Shown one piece after another: positions 10,641-23,331 of a stretch of 64,000 nt of DNA (position 1 is the first letter of the stretch; every line of letters starts with the position of its first letter). Origin of the DNA: Ailurus styani. Lineage: Eukaryota; Chordata; Mammalia; Carnivora; Ailuridae. The notes beneath the pieces were generated by a model. That model saw only the letters and a program-made list of their open reading frames with translations. It searched no databases and was not told the DNA's origin. The stretch is from positions 636,564 to 700,563 of the forward strand of contig LNAC01000773.1 in the NCBI GenBank assembly GCA_002007465.1. The letters run 5' to 3'. The translations under genes were made by a program, and so were the position numbers.

Positions 10641-10966
10641 TTCTGTATTAGAGGGTTAAAAGTGGGGCAGAGTGCATAAGATTGCCCAATACCATATTAA
10701 TGTAATGTAAGAACTTTTCCCCCCTGTCAGTAGGCATTAGTTACTCAAATTGGTATATTAAGCTAAAAATAATTTAGTTTCAGTAGGGAAAATCATCTTA
10801 TCATGACTCTGGGATTCAAAACACAAGAAAACTCTACCTAATGTACCTCTATAAAAGGATTTTATTAGCTCACATGGCTAAACACCTTCAGACATAGCTA
10901 TATTCAATGATTCAAAAAACCATCATCAGGATTTTGTTTCTCCCTACCCCTCAGTTCTGCTTCTTC
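10641..10966. other. Intergenic, nothing recognised
   Basis: Short unclassified gap between an L1 relic and a SINE. Confidence 0.4.
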
Positions 10967-10981
10967 AAGATGTCTGTATTG

Positions 10982-11191
10982 CTTTCGTTTGTTTGTTTGT
11001 TATTGTTTGTTTAGAGAGAGATGGAAAGAGAGCAGGGGAAGGGCAGAGGGACAGGGAGAGAGAGAGAATCTTAAACAGGCTCCAACCCCAGTGCAGAGCC
11101 AATCTGGGGTTTGAACTCATGACCCTGAGATTATGACCTGAGCTGAAGTCCGAGTTGGACACTTGACTGACTGAGTTATCCAGGTGCCCCC
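10982..11191 (-). mobile_element. tRNA-Lys SINE, antisense
   Basis: A T/G-rich tail, a GA-rich middle and 'actgagttatccaggtgccc' at the right end. The flanks 'aagatgtctgtattg' (10967-10981) and 'agaatgtctgtaatg' (11192-11206) are an imperfect target duplication. This is an old copy. Confidence 0.85.
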
Positions 11192-11206
11192 AGAATGTCT
11201 GTAATG

Positions 11207-11687
11207 GGCTCTCTTACTCAGAGATGGCTGTCAGCAGTAATTCAGACTATCTTCTTTCTATATCCCATTCCAGTTGGAAAAAAAATGAGAGTACTTATCC
11301 AGCATTTCCAAGAAAAGCCATAAAATTCACTCTTATTGGTAAGTTTGGTACACAAGTCCATACCTAGAATAGTCACAGTGGCCAGACAAATGGTGTGTGA
11401 CAATTGATTTAGGCCTGGGTCTCAGGGCTAGAGGTGGAATTCCATCCAGGAAGGTGGACTGAAGTGGGAAAGAAGTTGGGTCTCTATATGAAAATTAGGG
11501 TCCACTGGCAAAAGTAGAATGCTTGCTGGGGAGGTGAACAGCAAACGGCTCCCACAACCACAGCTAGCCAATCTCTTGGAGTTGTTTGATGCAGAAAGTT
11601 TGCATGTTGATAAAAGGGCACAAATGAAATTTATTTATTTAGACTACCCAAAGCATCCTATGCAAATCTCTACAAAATCCCACTGGG
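11207..11687. other. Intergenic, nothing recognised
   Basis: No repeat or exon recognised; the 63-codon frame at 11519-11710 has no support. Confidence 0.4.
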
Positions 11688-11780
11688 TTTTTTTTAAGTT
11701 TTTTTTTTAAATATTTCACTTATTTATTCCAGAGATGGAGAAATATCTAGATAGATAGAGAGAGAGAAAGAGAGATAGAG

Positions 11781-11821
<41 letters not shown>

Positions 11822-12028
11822 TGTATATATATAGATAGAAAGAGAGAGACAGAGACAGAGACAAAGACAGAGACAGAGAGTGAGGGGAGAAGCAGAGGGA
11901 GAGAGACAAGCGGACTCCACACTGAGTACAGAGCCCTACACAGGGCAGGATCCTGCTACCTCAAGATCATGACCCCAGCCAAAATCAAAAGTCGGACACC
12001 CAACTGACTGAGCCACTGAGGTACCCCC
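11688..12028 (-). mobile_element. tRNA-Lys SINE, antisense, with internal microsatellite
   Basis: T-rich tail at 11688-11712, GA-rich middle, 'gcagagggagagagacaag', 'caagatcatgacccc' and 'tgactgagccactgagg'. The element is about 340 bases instead of roughly 200 because of an internal GATA expansion. Flanks 'aaaatcccactgg' (11674) and 'aaattcccattg' (12029-12040) look like the target duplication. Confidence 0.88.
11780..11821. repeat. (GATA)n microsatellite
   Basis: Ten or more perfect GATA units with (GA)n and ATGTATAT flanks, all inside the SINE. Frames rich in Ser/Leu/Ile/Tyr on the minus strand come from this repeat. Confidence 0.96.
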
Positions 12029-12171
12029 AAATTCCCATTGTTTTATCATGAATATGAGGTTAATTTAGAAGTGAGAAACAAAAAAGTAGGATAAATAGGA
12101 CATTTGAAAGGAGATATAAATGGTGAGATGCTCCAAAGGCTGGTCTAATTTAATACTTCAATATGTTGTGG

Positions 12172-12370
12172 ATCAGGGATCAGGAAACTTTTTCTGTAAA
12201 GGACCAGGTAGTAAATAATTTTGGTTTGATGGGCCATACATGTCCTAGCATGAAAGCACCCATGGGCAACTTGTAAATAAATGCATTTGGCTGGGTGCCA
12301 ATAAAATTTTATTTTTAAAATGAGCAGTAGGCTGGATTTGACCCACAGGTGGTAGTTTGTTGAATCCTGT
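12172..12370 (+). repeat. Non-autonomous hAT relic
   Basis: 'caggaaactttttctgtaaa', 'ggaccaggtagtaaat', 'gatgggccataca', 'ccaataaaattttattt' and 'gtagtttgttgaatcctg' give a complete sense copy of the family also seen antisense at 8120-8335. Confidence 0.75.
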
Positions 12371-12384
12371 TAGAGATGGATAGT

Positions 12385-12650
12385 GATATACTATGTGGGA
12401 ATATGGGTTCTGTTGTTAGATGTATCTGGATTTGAGTCTTACCACATACTCACCAGTTTTGTGTCCGTGGATAATTTTCTTAACTACTTTAAACTTCAAT
12501 TTCCTCATCTGCATAATAGAAATAATAGTAAGAGATATCTAAAAGAGTCATTGTGAGAATTAAAAAAGAAAATGCACATAAATCAGAGTATAATGCCTGA
12601 CATATGTGTAGTAAGTGGTCAGTAAATTGTAGCTATTATGATGATGATGA
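12385..12650 (+). repeat. MIR relic
   Basis: Sense MIR with 'ttgagtcttaccacata', 'atttcctcatctgcataat', 'gtcattgtgagaatta' and 'ataatgcctgacatatg', ending at a short (GAT)n run. Confidence 0.75.
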
Positions 12651-14199
12651 TGAATATCATTGGGGGAAAACTGTAGGAAAACCTTGTGAGAGGGAAGAAA
12701 GATAAATTTCAATGTTGTTTTAAGGATACATATTTATTAAAACATTCCAACTATATTTTTAGAGCAGTAGGATTTGTGTCATCAAGTACAACTTAAGAGA
12801 AGTACAGCTTTCAGGGAAGGGTCCACAATGATTCTTCTCTCAAGATACTGATGGAACCCCAAAATTCCCCAGAATTACTGGATGCCATTTTAAAATCATC
12901 AGTGATTTTTAAAAAGTTATCTTGTTCAAATTTATTTTGTGTCCACACCTGGAATTTTACATACATTTTTAATGATTGTCCTTCACTAAATACAGAGTAG
13001 AGTTGGAGAAGATTTAGAAAGGGCATGCTGAAGAGATTACTGGTTTATATGGGTGAATGCATGAGGGCCCACTATCTTTAAATCAAAATTATAACACTGA
13101 CCTTATAAAGGTGTGGGGAGCACTAAATGCCAGAAATAGACATCCATTTGTTAGTAATGTGAACTTAAGTATCATTAACAAATTAAAGCATTCAGCACAG
13201 GCCTGGCATAAAGTAGGCATTTACCAACTATTTGTTTCCTTTCTTTAGATGCACACAAAACTATATCCCCAAAATGATGAGTCTTCCATTCATAGGGAAA
13301 ACTGGAATTCTACATGGTTCACTTCTGGGTTACTATGAAGCAAATGGGGTTGGTGGAATACAGTTACAACTAGGCTTATCACTGAACCGGACCAACAAGA
13401 AAACTAGTGCCATGTTAGATATGTACTAGAAATCAGTGTGCAGGAAACAGGTTCAAGTAAACTCAAGAGTTAAAACCAATACCAGAAAGTAATATGGATA
13501 ATTAAGTGCATAAATGCTCAAAGTTATAGTGGCAAGCAATAACTGGACAGCATGGTCTAGGTACCAAGATCTTTCTACTGACTCTACTAAATAGTGTAAT
13601 TCACTTCTAGGACTTTTGTTTTTAAAATGTGGGCAGTGAAACTTGCATGAAGATGTTATTGAGGATCCATGACACCATACTCCTTTGAAGGTTTTTCCAT
13701 TCTCTTGGCCAAGTGAGACCCAAAGCTTCATAGGGAGGCAATGAAACATACCCACCAATGTAGAAGGCTTTATGGATATGACTTAAGCTCCCAGAGCTCT
13801 CCCAAGGGCATGTGGTGTTAGATTTTTCCAAGATGTTGGTATATCCTAAATGCTCTATTTTGTTTCAGGGATAACTATTGTGGTCATAGGCTAGAAGGTG
13901 CTAAGTGGAAAAGATCTTCCAGGGTCCAGAAAAGGGTGATATCTGTTTTATCATCCTGGATGGAGGTAAAGGCAGTGACAGCATGGGTCCTATGTGCTGC
14001 CATCTGCACAGAATAGAGGTAGTGAAAGTTAGGGCAATTATATACTCCCCCCTCTTTAAAGGTGCTTGTCAGAGGCTCCTGTCTATAGTCATGTGTTGTG
14101 CCTTCATCCATGACAACATATTCTAAAGGTTAGACTGAACTATGTAGTATTATAAGATGTAATTAATTTGGATTAATTTGGTATTATTTCCTTGGTGTT
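12651..14199. other. Intergenic, mostly unclassified
   Basis: The 3' end of a MIR may lie at 13185-13245 ('ggcctggcataaagtaggc'). Otherwise I recognise nothing. Overlapping frames on both strands at 13453-14126 carry no domain motif and contradict each other. Confidence 0.4.
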
Positions 14200-14732
14200 A
14201 CCCCAATGTTCATAGCAGCGATGTCCACAATAGCCAAACTGTGGAAAGAGCTGAGATGTCCTTCAACAGAAAAATGGATAAAGAAGATATGGTCCATATA
14301 TACAATGGAATATGACTCAGCCATCAGAAAGGATGCATACCCAACTTTTGCATCAACATGGATGGACTGGAGGAGATTATGCTTAGTGAAATAAGTCAAA
14401 CAGAAAAAGTCAATTATCATATGGTTTCATTTACTTGTGGAACATAAGGAATAACATGGAGGACATTATAAGGAAAGGAAAAGTGAAGGGGGGACATAGA
14501 AGGGGAGATGAACCATGAGAGACTGTGGTTACTCTGAGAAACAAACTGAGGGTTTTGGAGGGGAGGGGGGTAGGGGAATGGGTGAGCCTGGTGGTGGATA
14601 TTAAGGAGGGCACGTACTGCATGGAGCACTGAGTGTTACATGTAAACAATGAATCTTGGAACACTACATCAAGAACTAATGATATATTATATGGTGACTA
14701 ACATAACACAATAAAAATTAGAAAAAAAGAGA
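14200..14732 (+). mobile_element. Carnivore L1, 5'-truncated 3' end
   Basis: It starts in the last part of ORF2; the 62-codon remnant at 14206-14394 reads MFIAAMSTIAKLWKELRCP, typical of L1 ORF2 C-termini. It runs through the 3' UTR ('ggttttggaggggagggggg', 'attaaggagggcacg', 'atgatatattatatggtg') to an A-rich tail. About 530 bases. It is the sense counterpart of the antisense 3' UTR pieces elsewhere in the window. Confidence 0.93.
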
Positions 14733-16976
14733 AGTAATTACTTATGGCAAGTACCATGGTTCTGGGTATGAATGGAGGTAACTGCAGTAATTAAAAACCA
14801 TAGACATTTTGGAATTTCATTACAACTGTAGACAAATGAAAGAGATTTAAAAAAGGAAGGCTGTTTATGTAAGGTTCCCAGGGAGGGCAATCTTCAGTGT
14901 ACTCACTGTGGCCCACACTGTGGTACTAAGTTTGCATCGTGAGAATCTTTTTTTTTCTCCAGTGCACTCATCGGTGATTGGGATCTGGAGAATTGATGCT
15001 ATTAAAACCCACAAAATAACTGATGTATAAGCCAAAACCAATTTATTTATTTGTAATGAGAATTAACTGCTAAATAGACTAGAATACTCATGTGAGCTGA
15101 TTAGCAAATTTTCTCCCCATAACAAAGTTTATGTGGGAACATAATTACAATCATTACTTCTTTGCACATAGGGTCACAGCAAAGGGAGTTAGGTGGCAAT
15201 CTTAATGGTTAATAACACAAATTAGGATGGCCTGGTGCCTCCTCCCCACTGTATATAGATCTGCCAAATCCTATGTTGATCAACATCCCCTCTGTGAGTC
15301 TAGAGAGATTACCCTGTGGTTCTTTAATTGCCCCCCTTTTCTAGACTCTCTAAAGACCATTCTCTTATTAACAATTCCTTCTTCAGACTTATAATAAGAT
15401 TATTAGATCTTATCTTACTGGATATTCATCAATCACATAGCAGATCTGCCTCCCTAAAACTACAATCTTAACTGGACTTGGTGACTCCCCAAGCCTTTGT
15501 AGTTGCAGACTACATGATCAAGTAGGTTACATCTCATCTGTTCTCAGTAGACTTTAATTAGTTTCACTCTCAGAGAAGTTCACTTTGGTGAAAAATTTCT
15601 GACATCTGTGTAGCTCTCTTTATGCTAAATAATGAGTTTATTCTAGTTGAAGTGAATGGTGTCATTATAACAAGATTTTTAAGTGGTAAACAAAATGGTT
15701 GCCAGCTAGTAGACAATAAAGCATTATCCCAGTATCCTATTCCTATGCTCAGTATGATTGTTGGATTGAATCACGTAGAACACAAGAATCCTTGACTGGG
15801 AATTCCTCAACAAGGGGCTTCTAGAAATGGGAGGTTTAGTAGCCCAGAATTAGTTATCTGTTCCAAGAGGCTATGAAATCTGAAGATTTCTTAGAGAAGA
15901 AGGTGATGTTGCTGCACAGAGAAGGTCCAAACAGGAAATAACGTGATGCATCTTTGTGAGGGAGCACATAATGACAAATTGTGTCCCTAAGGTAAGGAAA
16001 GATTGGTGATGAAGCATTTCAAGACCATACTGAGGTCAGTAAAGAAAGTAACTGGAGGCTATTGGGTTACTCTTTTGTTACAGAATTGAGGGTGCTAGAT
16101 CAGGATACCTCCAGGTAATCTCAGAGAAACTTAAAGTTGAAATAAATCTACTTGTTAGAGTCTTTCATACAATCCCAGTGCCACAGTGGGAACTTCTTGG
16201 CACAATTGGAATATGCGCATTCCAGTCTCCTTGTTATGAGAGCATATGGAGTAAGGTGGATGTATAGCAAGCTGTTAATAAAGGAGACTCTTTGTGAATG
16301 CAAATAAGGATTGGCACAGTGGTTAGCAAGACACTGATGGGAAAAATGATCTATTTGTTAGTGCTATGGGATGAAAGCGGTAAGGTCCTAGGTGGGTTTA
16401 AGTATTGTCAAAGTTAGCATAATTCTCCAGGAACAAGGCCAAAGTACAATAACATTTCATGTTCTGAGAGGTCTTGATGGCTGCTAGGGAATATGGAATT
16501 ACTGATCTTTCTTCAGGAAATCAATTATGGGGACATACATCAGCACCAAGAAACAGGGAACAGAGGACTGATTATTACTAGCAAGCATCAACTGTCACTG
16601 GATATCCTTAACATTTTAGAAAATTGTGTCTCTCCAGCATGGCACTACTTTTGTTCAGAAGCATTAGGAATCCATACACAGAGCTAATGTGTGCACCTCT
16701 GTGCCAAGAGTACAACACAAGCAAGCAAACCCACTTCTTCTTGAGATTTATTTATCAATGTTGTTGATGTCCATGCCCCAGGATTTGTCAGATGGGATGG
16801 TTCAGAAAGTTGTTTGCCATTATTTGCTTTTCAAGATTCTCAACTAAATTAGGATCCCCAAAGGTGGTCCATAAGGGTACAGAGCTCAACATCAATGGTA
16901 GCAATCCTAAATGGTGACCACACTAAGGCCTCTAGAGAAACTACTGCAGAGCCTGACCCTAAGTCTTCAGTGGAGA
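14733..16976. other. Unclassified flank beyond RTL4's likely 3' end
   Basis: Over 2 kb of complex sequence in which I recognise no repeat family. No coding frame is convincing; those at 16493-16687 and 16895-17137 lack features. It is one of the longest repeat-poor intervals in the window. Confidence 0.45.
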
Positions 16977-16982
16977 TTTATT
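16977..16982 (-). promoter_or_regulatory. Candidate RTL4 polyadenylation signal
   Basis: This is the first AATAAA I find on the minus strand downstream of the RTL4 stop codon (plus-strand 'tttatt'), about 1.0 kb beyond it. Using it would give a 3' UTR of roughly 1 kb that includes the (GAAA)n microsatellite. Only the hexamer supports it, so it is tentative. Confidence 0.3.
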
Positions 16983-17310
16983 TAACCAGGTTCCCTTATC
17001 TGCCAGGTAAGGCAGCAAGAACATGTTGTAGACATAATGATTATGATGAAGATTCCTTCCCCAACTTTCATTTATATTTATCAGAGGTCATTATCCTAGA
17101 CCATTTTAACTTGGCCATTAGACATGCTATAACCTAAAGTAGGTTGTTGGGAAAGAGAGGAGTAACTTCGAATTAGTTGTGCTTGGCTAAAAACATGTAT
17201 GTGCCTGAAGGGCTAGTTCCCAAGGAAGTGCACCAACAATTCCAATCAGTCTTCAAATGGCCAGGCCCCATATAGTTTGTCAATAGCTAAGAGATCCAGG
17301 GTTTGTTTGT

Positions 17311-17312
17311 TT

Positions 17313-17360
<48 letters not shown>

Positions 17361-17370
17361 TCCTTCTTTC
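17311..17370. repeat. (TTTC)n microsatellite
   Basis: About 15 TTTC units with one TTCC variant near the right end. On the RTL4-sense strand it reads (GAAA)n and may lie in that gene's 3' UTR. Confidence 0.96.
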
Positions 17371-18008
17371 AAGCAAGCAGAGGTTTTTAAATAGCAACAA
17401 AATACATAGCTGTATGGAACAGTAGTAGAGCTGTGTTTCCATGAAGATAGGTTTGTTTTGAAGCTGGACTCTAGTGAATAGGTGGAGCAGGTTCCAGCCC
17501 CCAGTAGAAAAATGTTGATAGGATGTGGAATGCAATCAGGAATTCAAGGGTTCTAAACCAACAGAAACTATAATACAAAGCAATGAGGGTGAGGGTGAGG
17601 GTGAAAGTCTTGGGCCTAATCTTAGGCACAGAAGACTTAAGCCAACAAACTCACCCCAGATCTCACCCATTGGAGGGAAGGGAGTTCACAGTGCACTTCC
17701 AGGGTTGTTTTCATTGGCTCATACTGGCCAGAGTTTCACTTACTGACTTTCAGTACTCTTGGGGAATTAGTACCCATTGCAGAAAGTGGCTGTGAATTCT
17801 TTTCATCATTGTTGGGTTGGATTTGGTTTGGTGATGGGTGACCAAATGAACAAAATGTGGTTATTTAAATTCCCAGAAGCACATGAGTTCATGACAGTCT
17901 ATAAAGTGGTATCACAGTTCCTCACCTGTATTTTAAATGTTAGTGCAGGATATAAATCTTTAAGGCTGGAGGTAAGAGGGAGATAAGTTTACAATATGAC
18001 CTGCTCTC
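17371..18008 (-). other. RTL4 3' flank / probable 3' UTR
   Basis: Immediately downstream of the RTL4 stop on the minus strand. No repeat family is recognised except a short GAGGGT triplet array at 17584-17602. No AATAAA or ATTAAA was found between here and 16982. Small frames on the plus strand (17525-17986) have no support. Confidence 0.4.
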
Positions 18009-19267
<1,259 letters not shown>

Positions 19268-19643
19268 TTTTTTTTTATTCTTTGCCCCAGGGGTATAGGT
19301 CTGTGAATCATCAGGCTTACATCTTTCACACCACTCACCAAAGCACAAAGCCTCCCCAATGTCCATAACCCATCCACCCTATCCCTACCCTCCCACCCCC
19401 CAGTAACCCTCAGTTTGTTTTGTAAGATTAGGAGTCTCTTATGGTTTGTGTCCTTCCCCATCCCATCTTGTTTCATTATTTTTCCCTCCCTACCCCCCAC
19501 AACCCTCAGATTTTTTCCTGGAGTCCATAGTCTCTCATGGTTCATCTCCCCCTCTGATTTGTGCCCCTTCATTTTTCCCTTCCTTCTCCTAATGTCCTCC
19601 ATGCTATTCCGTATATTCCGCGTATAAGTGAAACCATATAATA
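19268..19643 (-). mobile_element. Carnivore L1 3' UTR, antisense
   Basis: Poly-T edge, then 'ttctttgccccaggggtat', 'ccctcagtttgttttgtaag', 'ctctcatggttcatctccc' and 'atgtcctccatgctattcc'. It lies in the same direction as RTL4. The 148-codon minus frame at 19156-19602 is an L1 3' UTR read-through and shares its peptide with the frame at 9523-9921, so it is not a gene. Confidence 0.92.
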
Positions 19644-19644
19644 N
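19644..19644. other. Ambiguous base (n)
   Basis: The only non-ACGT character in the window, one base past the recognisable 5'-truncated edge of the antisense L1. It may be a consensus or assembly uncertainty. Confidence 1.
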
Positions 19645-19689
19645 GCCCTCAAACTAAGCCTTTGATTCTAAAGTATCTTTTTTTTTAAA

Positions 19690-19850
19690 TCAGAGAATCA
19701 AAGAATTTTACAACCTGAAGTGATCTTAGATATTATCCAGGCCAAATTCATAATTTCACAAATTCATAATTTCAGAGACCCAGAAAGGTAAAAATGTTTG
19801 CCCAAGTTCACACAACTACTTAATATCAGAGCTGGCATGCTCACCAGTAC
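19690..19850 (+). repeat. Possible ancient SINE (MIR3-like)
   Basis: 'agtgatcttagatattatcc' followed by 'agacccagaaaggtaaa', 'gcccaagttcacacaac' and 'agagctggcatg' resembles an ancient conserved SINE. A 16-base phrase 'caaattcataatttca' is locally duplicated near 19743-19773. Confidence 0.45.
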
Positions 19851-19939
19851 TGCTGTCAAAAACAGCACTTCCTCCATGACCACAGATATGCTCATTTGTA
19901 CATGCTACTTGGGCATGATGATGGTTCATGTCCCTTGCT

Positions 19940-20097
19940 ACTTAAAATGTAATCCGGGAGTCAGCACCATCAGCATCACCAGGGAGACTGTTAGAAATGC
20001 AGACTCTCAGTTCCCAACCCACCCAGACCTACTGAATTAGTATTGCACTTAAACAAATTTGCCAGGTGATTCAAATGTGCACTGTAATTTGAGAAAA
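19940..20097 (+). repeat. MER5A-type hAT relic
   Basis: 'catcagcatcaccaggg', 'agaaatgcagactctcag', 'acctactgaattag' and 'aggtgattcaaatgtg' follow the MER5A consensus order. Confidence 0.85.
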
Positions 20098-20754
20098 ACT
20101 TTTTTAGAGAGCAAGTAGCCCTAACTGGAATAATCACTGATTGGACTTGAATCACAATGCCTCAATCCTAGCCAGCATTGCTGTACTGATCTGATTACTG
20201 TGGTGGTAGTTAATCCATATTTTTCTAGATTCCTAGTCCTTATCTAAGGTCACATTCGGTTGTCATGGAGGATTAACATACCACAGGCAAGATAAAGAGG
20301 TGAAGCTGGGAACTTTGTAAACAAGAACAGAATATTCTTAAAAATATAAAGATCAAAATGTTTAGTAGTCATTCCTGCATGATAACAAGAATAAAGGAAT
20401 CTGTTAGAGTTAAAAAATAAACCCCAAACATACGGCATATCAGTTGAACTATTCTGCAGTATAATTCCTCTTATTGCTCTTTCCTTGTGTAGCATACCAT
20501 TTAATTGTATTTAAATTGGCCACCAGTAGGCAAAAATGTGCATCACTGAATGTGAGACTTGATTCTCTAGGTTTTATTTGATAGCTCCTCCTCTCTGAAC
20601 CTAAGGAAGAAATTACTGGAAGATTGAAACTGTATAAGATTGGGTGCCAGAAACTTACCCAAACACTGGCATTAATCAGTTGGATGACATTAAAGAACTC
20701 ATTTGGGTCTGTTTTTCACAACTGTTCTTCTCTCCCAGATAGTAGAGTGCAAGA
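20098..20754. other. Intergenic, nothing recognised
   Basis: No repeat or gene signal recognised; minus frame 20250-20495 has no support. Confidence 0.4.
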
Positions 20755-20985
20755 GTTTTTAGCCTGTAGGTTCTACAATCAGACTGACCTGGGTCCAGAT
20801 CTTGGCTTGGCCAAAAGTCGTGTGACTCTGCAAAGTTACTTAATCTTTCCAAGAACCAGTTTCCAAACTTTAAAATGGAGGTGATTTTAATACCTTCCTC
20901 ATAGTGTTGTTGAGAGTATTAAAAGAGATGAAAATAGATTAGCACAGCTTCATGCAGATGGCAGGTGATTCATAAATGTTAGATA
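20755..20985 (+). repeat. MIR relic
   Basis: Sense MIR: 'caatcagactgacctgggt', 'gtgtgactctgcaaagttac', 'ctttaaaatggaggtgat' and 'ttcataaatgttag'. Confidence 0.8.
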
Positions 20986-22319
20986 TCATTTTGCTAGGTC
21001 CACAGTCTGCTATCTGACTGTGTTTTAGAATTTAATTTTTAAAAAATTTTTGAAAGGTAACACAGAGCATGTACTGTTTATTATATAACACTCCCAGTGG
21101 TTCCTGGGAAAATATCCCATAATTAAGCAATTAGTCAGGAAAAATGCAGGGAAAATGTCTGAATACCCATATTAAAGAGACAAGCACTAAATTCATGTCA
21201 GTTTAGGTCAGATTTGATATCAAATTAATGAAAAAATAACTTCTGCTATAGAGATCTCTTTGACTTCAGAATTGAAAGTAAGATGTATGGACCTCTCTAC
21301 CAAATTCTTCTTTTGGTTGGAAGAGTGTGATTATAACTTTTCTTTCTTTGTTCCTGCCTTCTGTCCTTTCCCTCCACCCTCAGCAATTCCAGAATATCTG
21401 TAGAGGTCTCCTGTTTTGGTATAGAATTGTGTATTCAAGGTGACAGAGCATTTAATTTTTCGAATTATGTAGCATTGGTGAAACACTTGCCAAAATTATA
21501 AGCATTTGCCCAAACTCAAATCATACAATGGCACCGTTGTCAATGGTAATTGTTTAATCTCTCAAAGAAAATCTATCTTGCCTTATCATTTTGGAAATTT
21601 CTCTCCTTTTAGAAGTCAATGGCCTTTTATTAGATTGTCCCAGCAGATCCTGGGGTAGAGCATGCCAGTCTGCAGGAGTTACAGATCTCAGTCTTGGGGG
21701 AGATAAAGCAGAGACGGAGCCGGAACCTCAAATGCACAGGTTTGGGGAATCAGACTAGTGAGCTTGGACAGGTCTGACATAAAACTGCATATGTTTAAGT
21801 TTTTGCTTGATTGCCATGTGTTTCAGTTACAAAAACAACAAGGCAAAAATAGGTTTTGTAAACTCTTAAAAGGTCGTTTTGGTGTTTATGTTCAGTTTGA
21901 CTCAAAGCCAAGGTTGACAGTTTCCCTGCATGAGACTACTCCTTGCAGGAGTCTCCTGAAACTCCATTTGGTGAAGGGCCTGAAGTACCTTGCTGCTTAT
22001 AAGAGAGATTTATGACCTTACACTACTTTATTTCCAAATTGCTCTTCACAAACCTTTGCATAAGTTTTCAACTACTGTCATCCAACTACCCAGAGCACTT
22101 GCATTTTTATTCTTGCGCTCCAGACATTCTAAGGGTAGCTCTGGCCATGGGAGCTAAACTGAGACATAATCAACCCTCAAGAGGTAACCACGGGGGCATA
22201 CTGTTTAGATTTGTCTGGAGATTTGGGTATGACCATAGCTCTGCTATCATCTAGACTGACAACACCGGGCAAGGCACTTCCTCTATCTGGGCCAGTTTCT
22301 GTACCTGTACAATGAAGGG
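20986..22319. other. Intergenic, unclassified
   Basis: No family recognised. Frames at 21758-22015 and 22012-22254 lack motifs. A partial MIR-like phrase is present at 22190-22320 ('accatagctctgctatc', 'aggcacttcctctatctgg'). Confidence 0.4.
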
Positions 22320-22440
22320 AGTGGGTTTCTCAAATTTTATCACATATAAGAAATTCTGATTCAGGAAATCTAGGAGGAGACCCAGAAATCTGAATTTTTT
22401 ATAGGCACTCCAAATGATTCTGTGGTAAGAGGTCTTCAGA
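22320..22440 (+). repeat. MER5A-like fragment
   Basis: 'gggtttctcaaattttatc', 'agaaattctgattcagg' and 'ctccaaatgattctgtgg' give a shortened, diverged MER5A. Confidence 0.6.
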
Positions 22441-22487
22441 TTTTACCATAGGAATGTTGGGTAACTGACCACACAGAGCTCTGACAT

Positions 22488-22685
22488 TTGTCAGAGGTTC
22501 TCAAGTTTCTGGGTACATAAGAATCTCTTGGGAGTTTAACATGCAGATTCTTGGGCTTCACCCCTAGAAGTTGAAACTCATTGGGTCTGGAGTGGGACCA
22601 GATAATCTGCATTTTAATCAAGCTCTGCAGATGATGCTGATGCAGAAGCTTCTCTGAAAATACTTGAGAAACTCTAGGTTGAATA
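22488..22685 (+). repeat. MER5A-type hAT relic
   Basis: 'gaggttctcaagtttctggg', 'agattcttgggcttcacccc', 'gataatctgcattttaatc' and 'gagaaactctaggtt'. It lies about 50 bases after another MER5A-like fragment. Confidence 0.8.
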
Positions 22686-23331
22686 CCCTCAAAAGACCTT
22701 TTCTGCTTTAGCACTATCTACATTTTTGAAAGTAGAAAATATTTGGCTCCTAAAGTGGCCATGGAGTGTGTGATATGTGGATTTTTCCTTCCAAGGCTCT
22801 GCCTAAGGGTGTATGGTCACATCTAAAAAGTGGTCTAGTGCAGGCCTGGCTCAGGAATGTGAAAAGTAGTTGGCTTAGGGAAGAGAGAGGGTGAAAATTG
22901 AGCTGACCCTGCTCTCAGGCTCTATGTTTCCTGCTGGGAGGTTTGCACTGCTCTGCTCTGCCTGTGAGTGAGGCAGAAAAGCCATCCATATATCACTATA
23001 TTAGAGATAGGGCAGCAGAGCCCAGCTGGTGTCAATTTGGCTACTGCTATGACTCAAACTTCATACCTTACTTTAACCTTCAACCTTTCTTCTGGCTCAG
23101 CTGGCCCCATGGCCAAGCTGCTTATGAAGTTAAACATGTCATGAACACTATAAGTATTCCCTGGCAGTTTCCCAGTTGTCCTTTCTAATGTGCCTAACTT
23201 CATTAAGGAGCCACACTTGCTCCACCAGCCTTCCTGCTCCATGCACCTATATAACATTCCTCCTAAGGTCGTATTTCCCTGTTTCCTCCTTCCCCTACCT
23301 TCTCCCCTTTGCCTACTGTCTCTGCTGGCAG
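22686..23331. other. Intergenic, nothing recognised
   Basis: Complex sequence ending in a strong pyrimidine tract at 23281-23325 that leads into the candidate exon. Confidence 0.4.

Noticed and set aside
17311..17370. CRISPR-like regular array
   Set aside because: It is a 4-base microsatellite with no spacers, and the genome is a mammal's.
17584..17602. GAGGGT repeats resembling a telomere variant or quadruplex
   Set aside because: Only three GGG runs are present, too few for a quadruplex or an interstitial telomere array.
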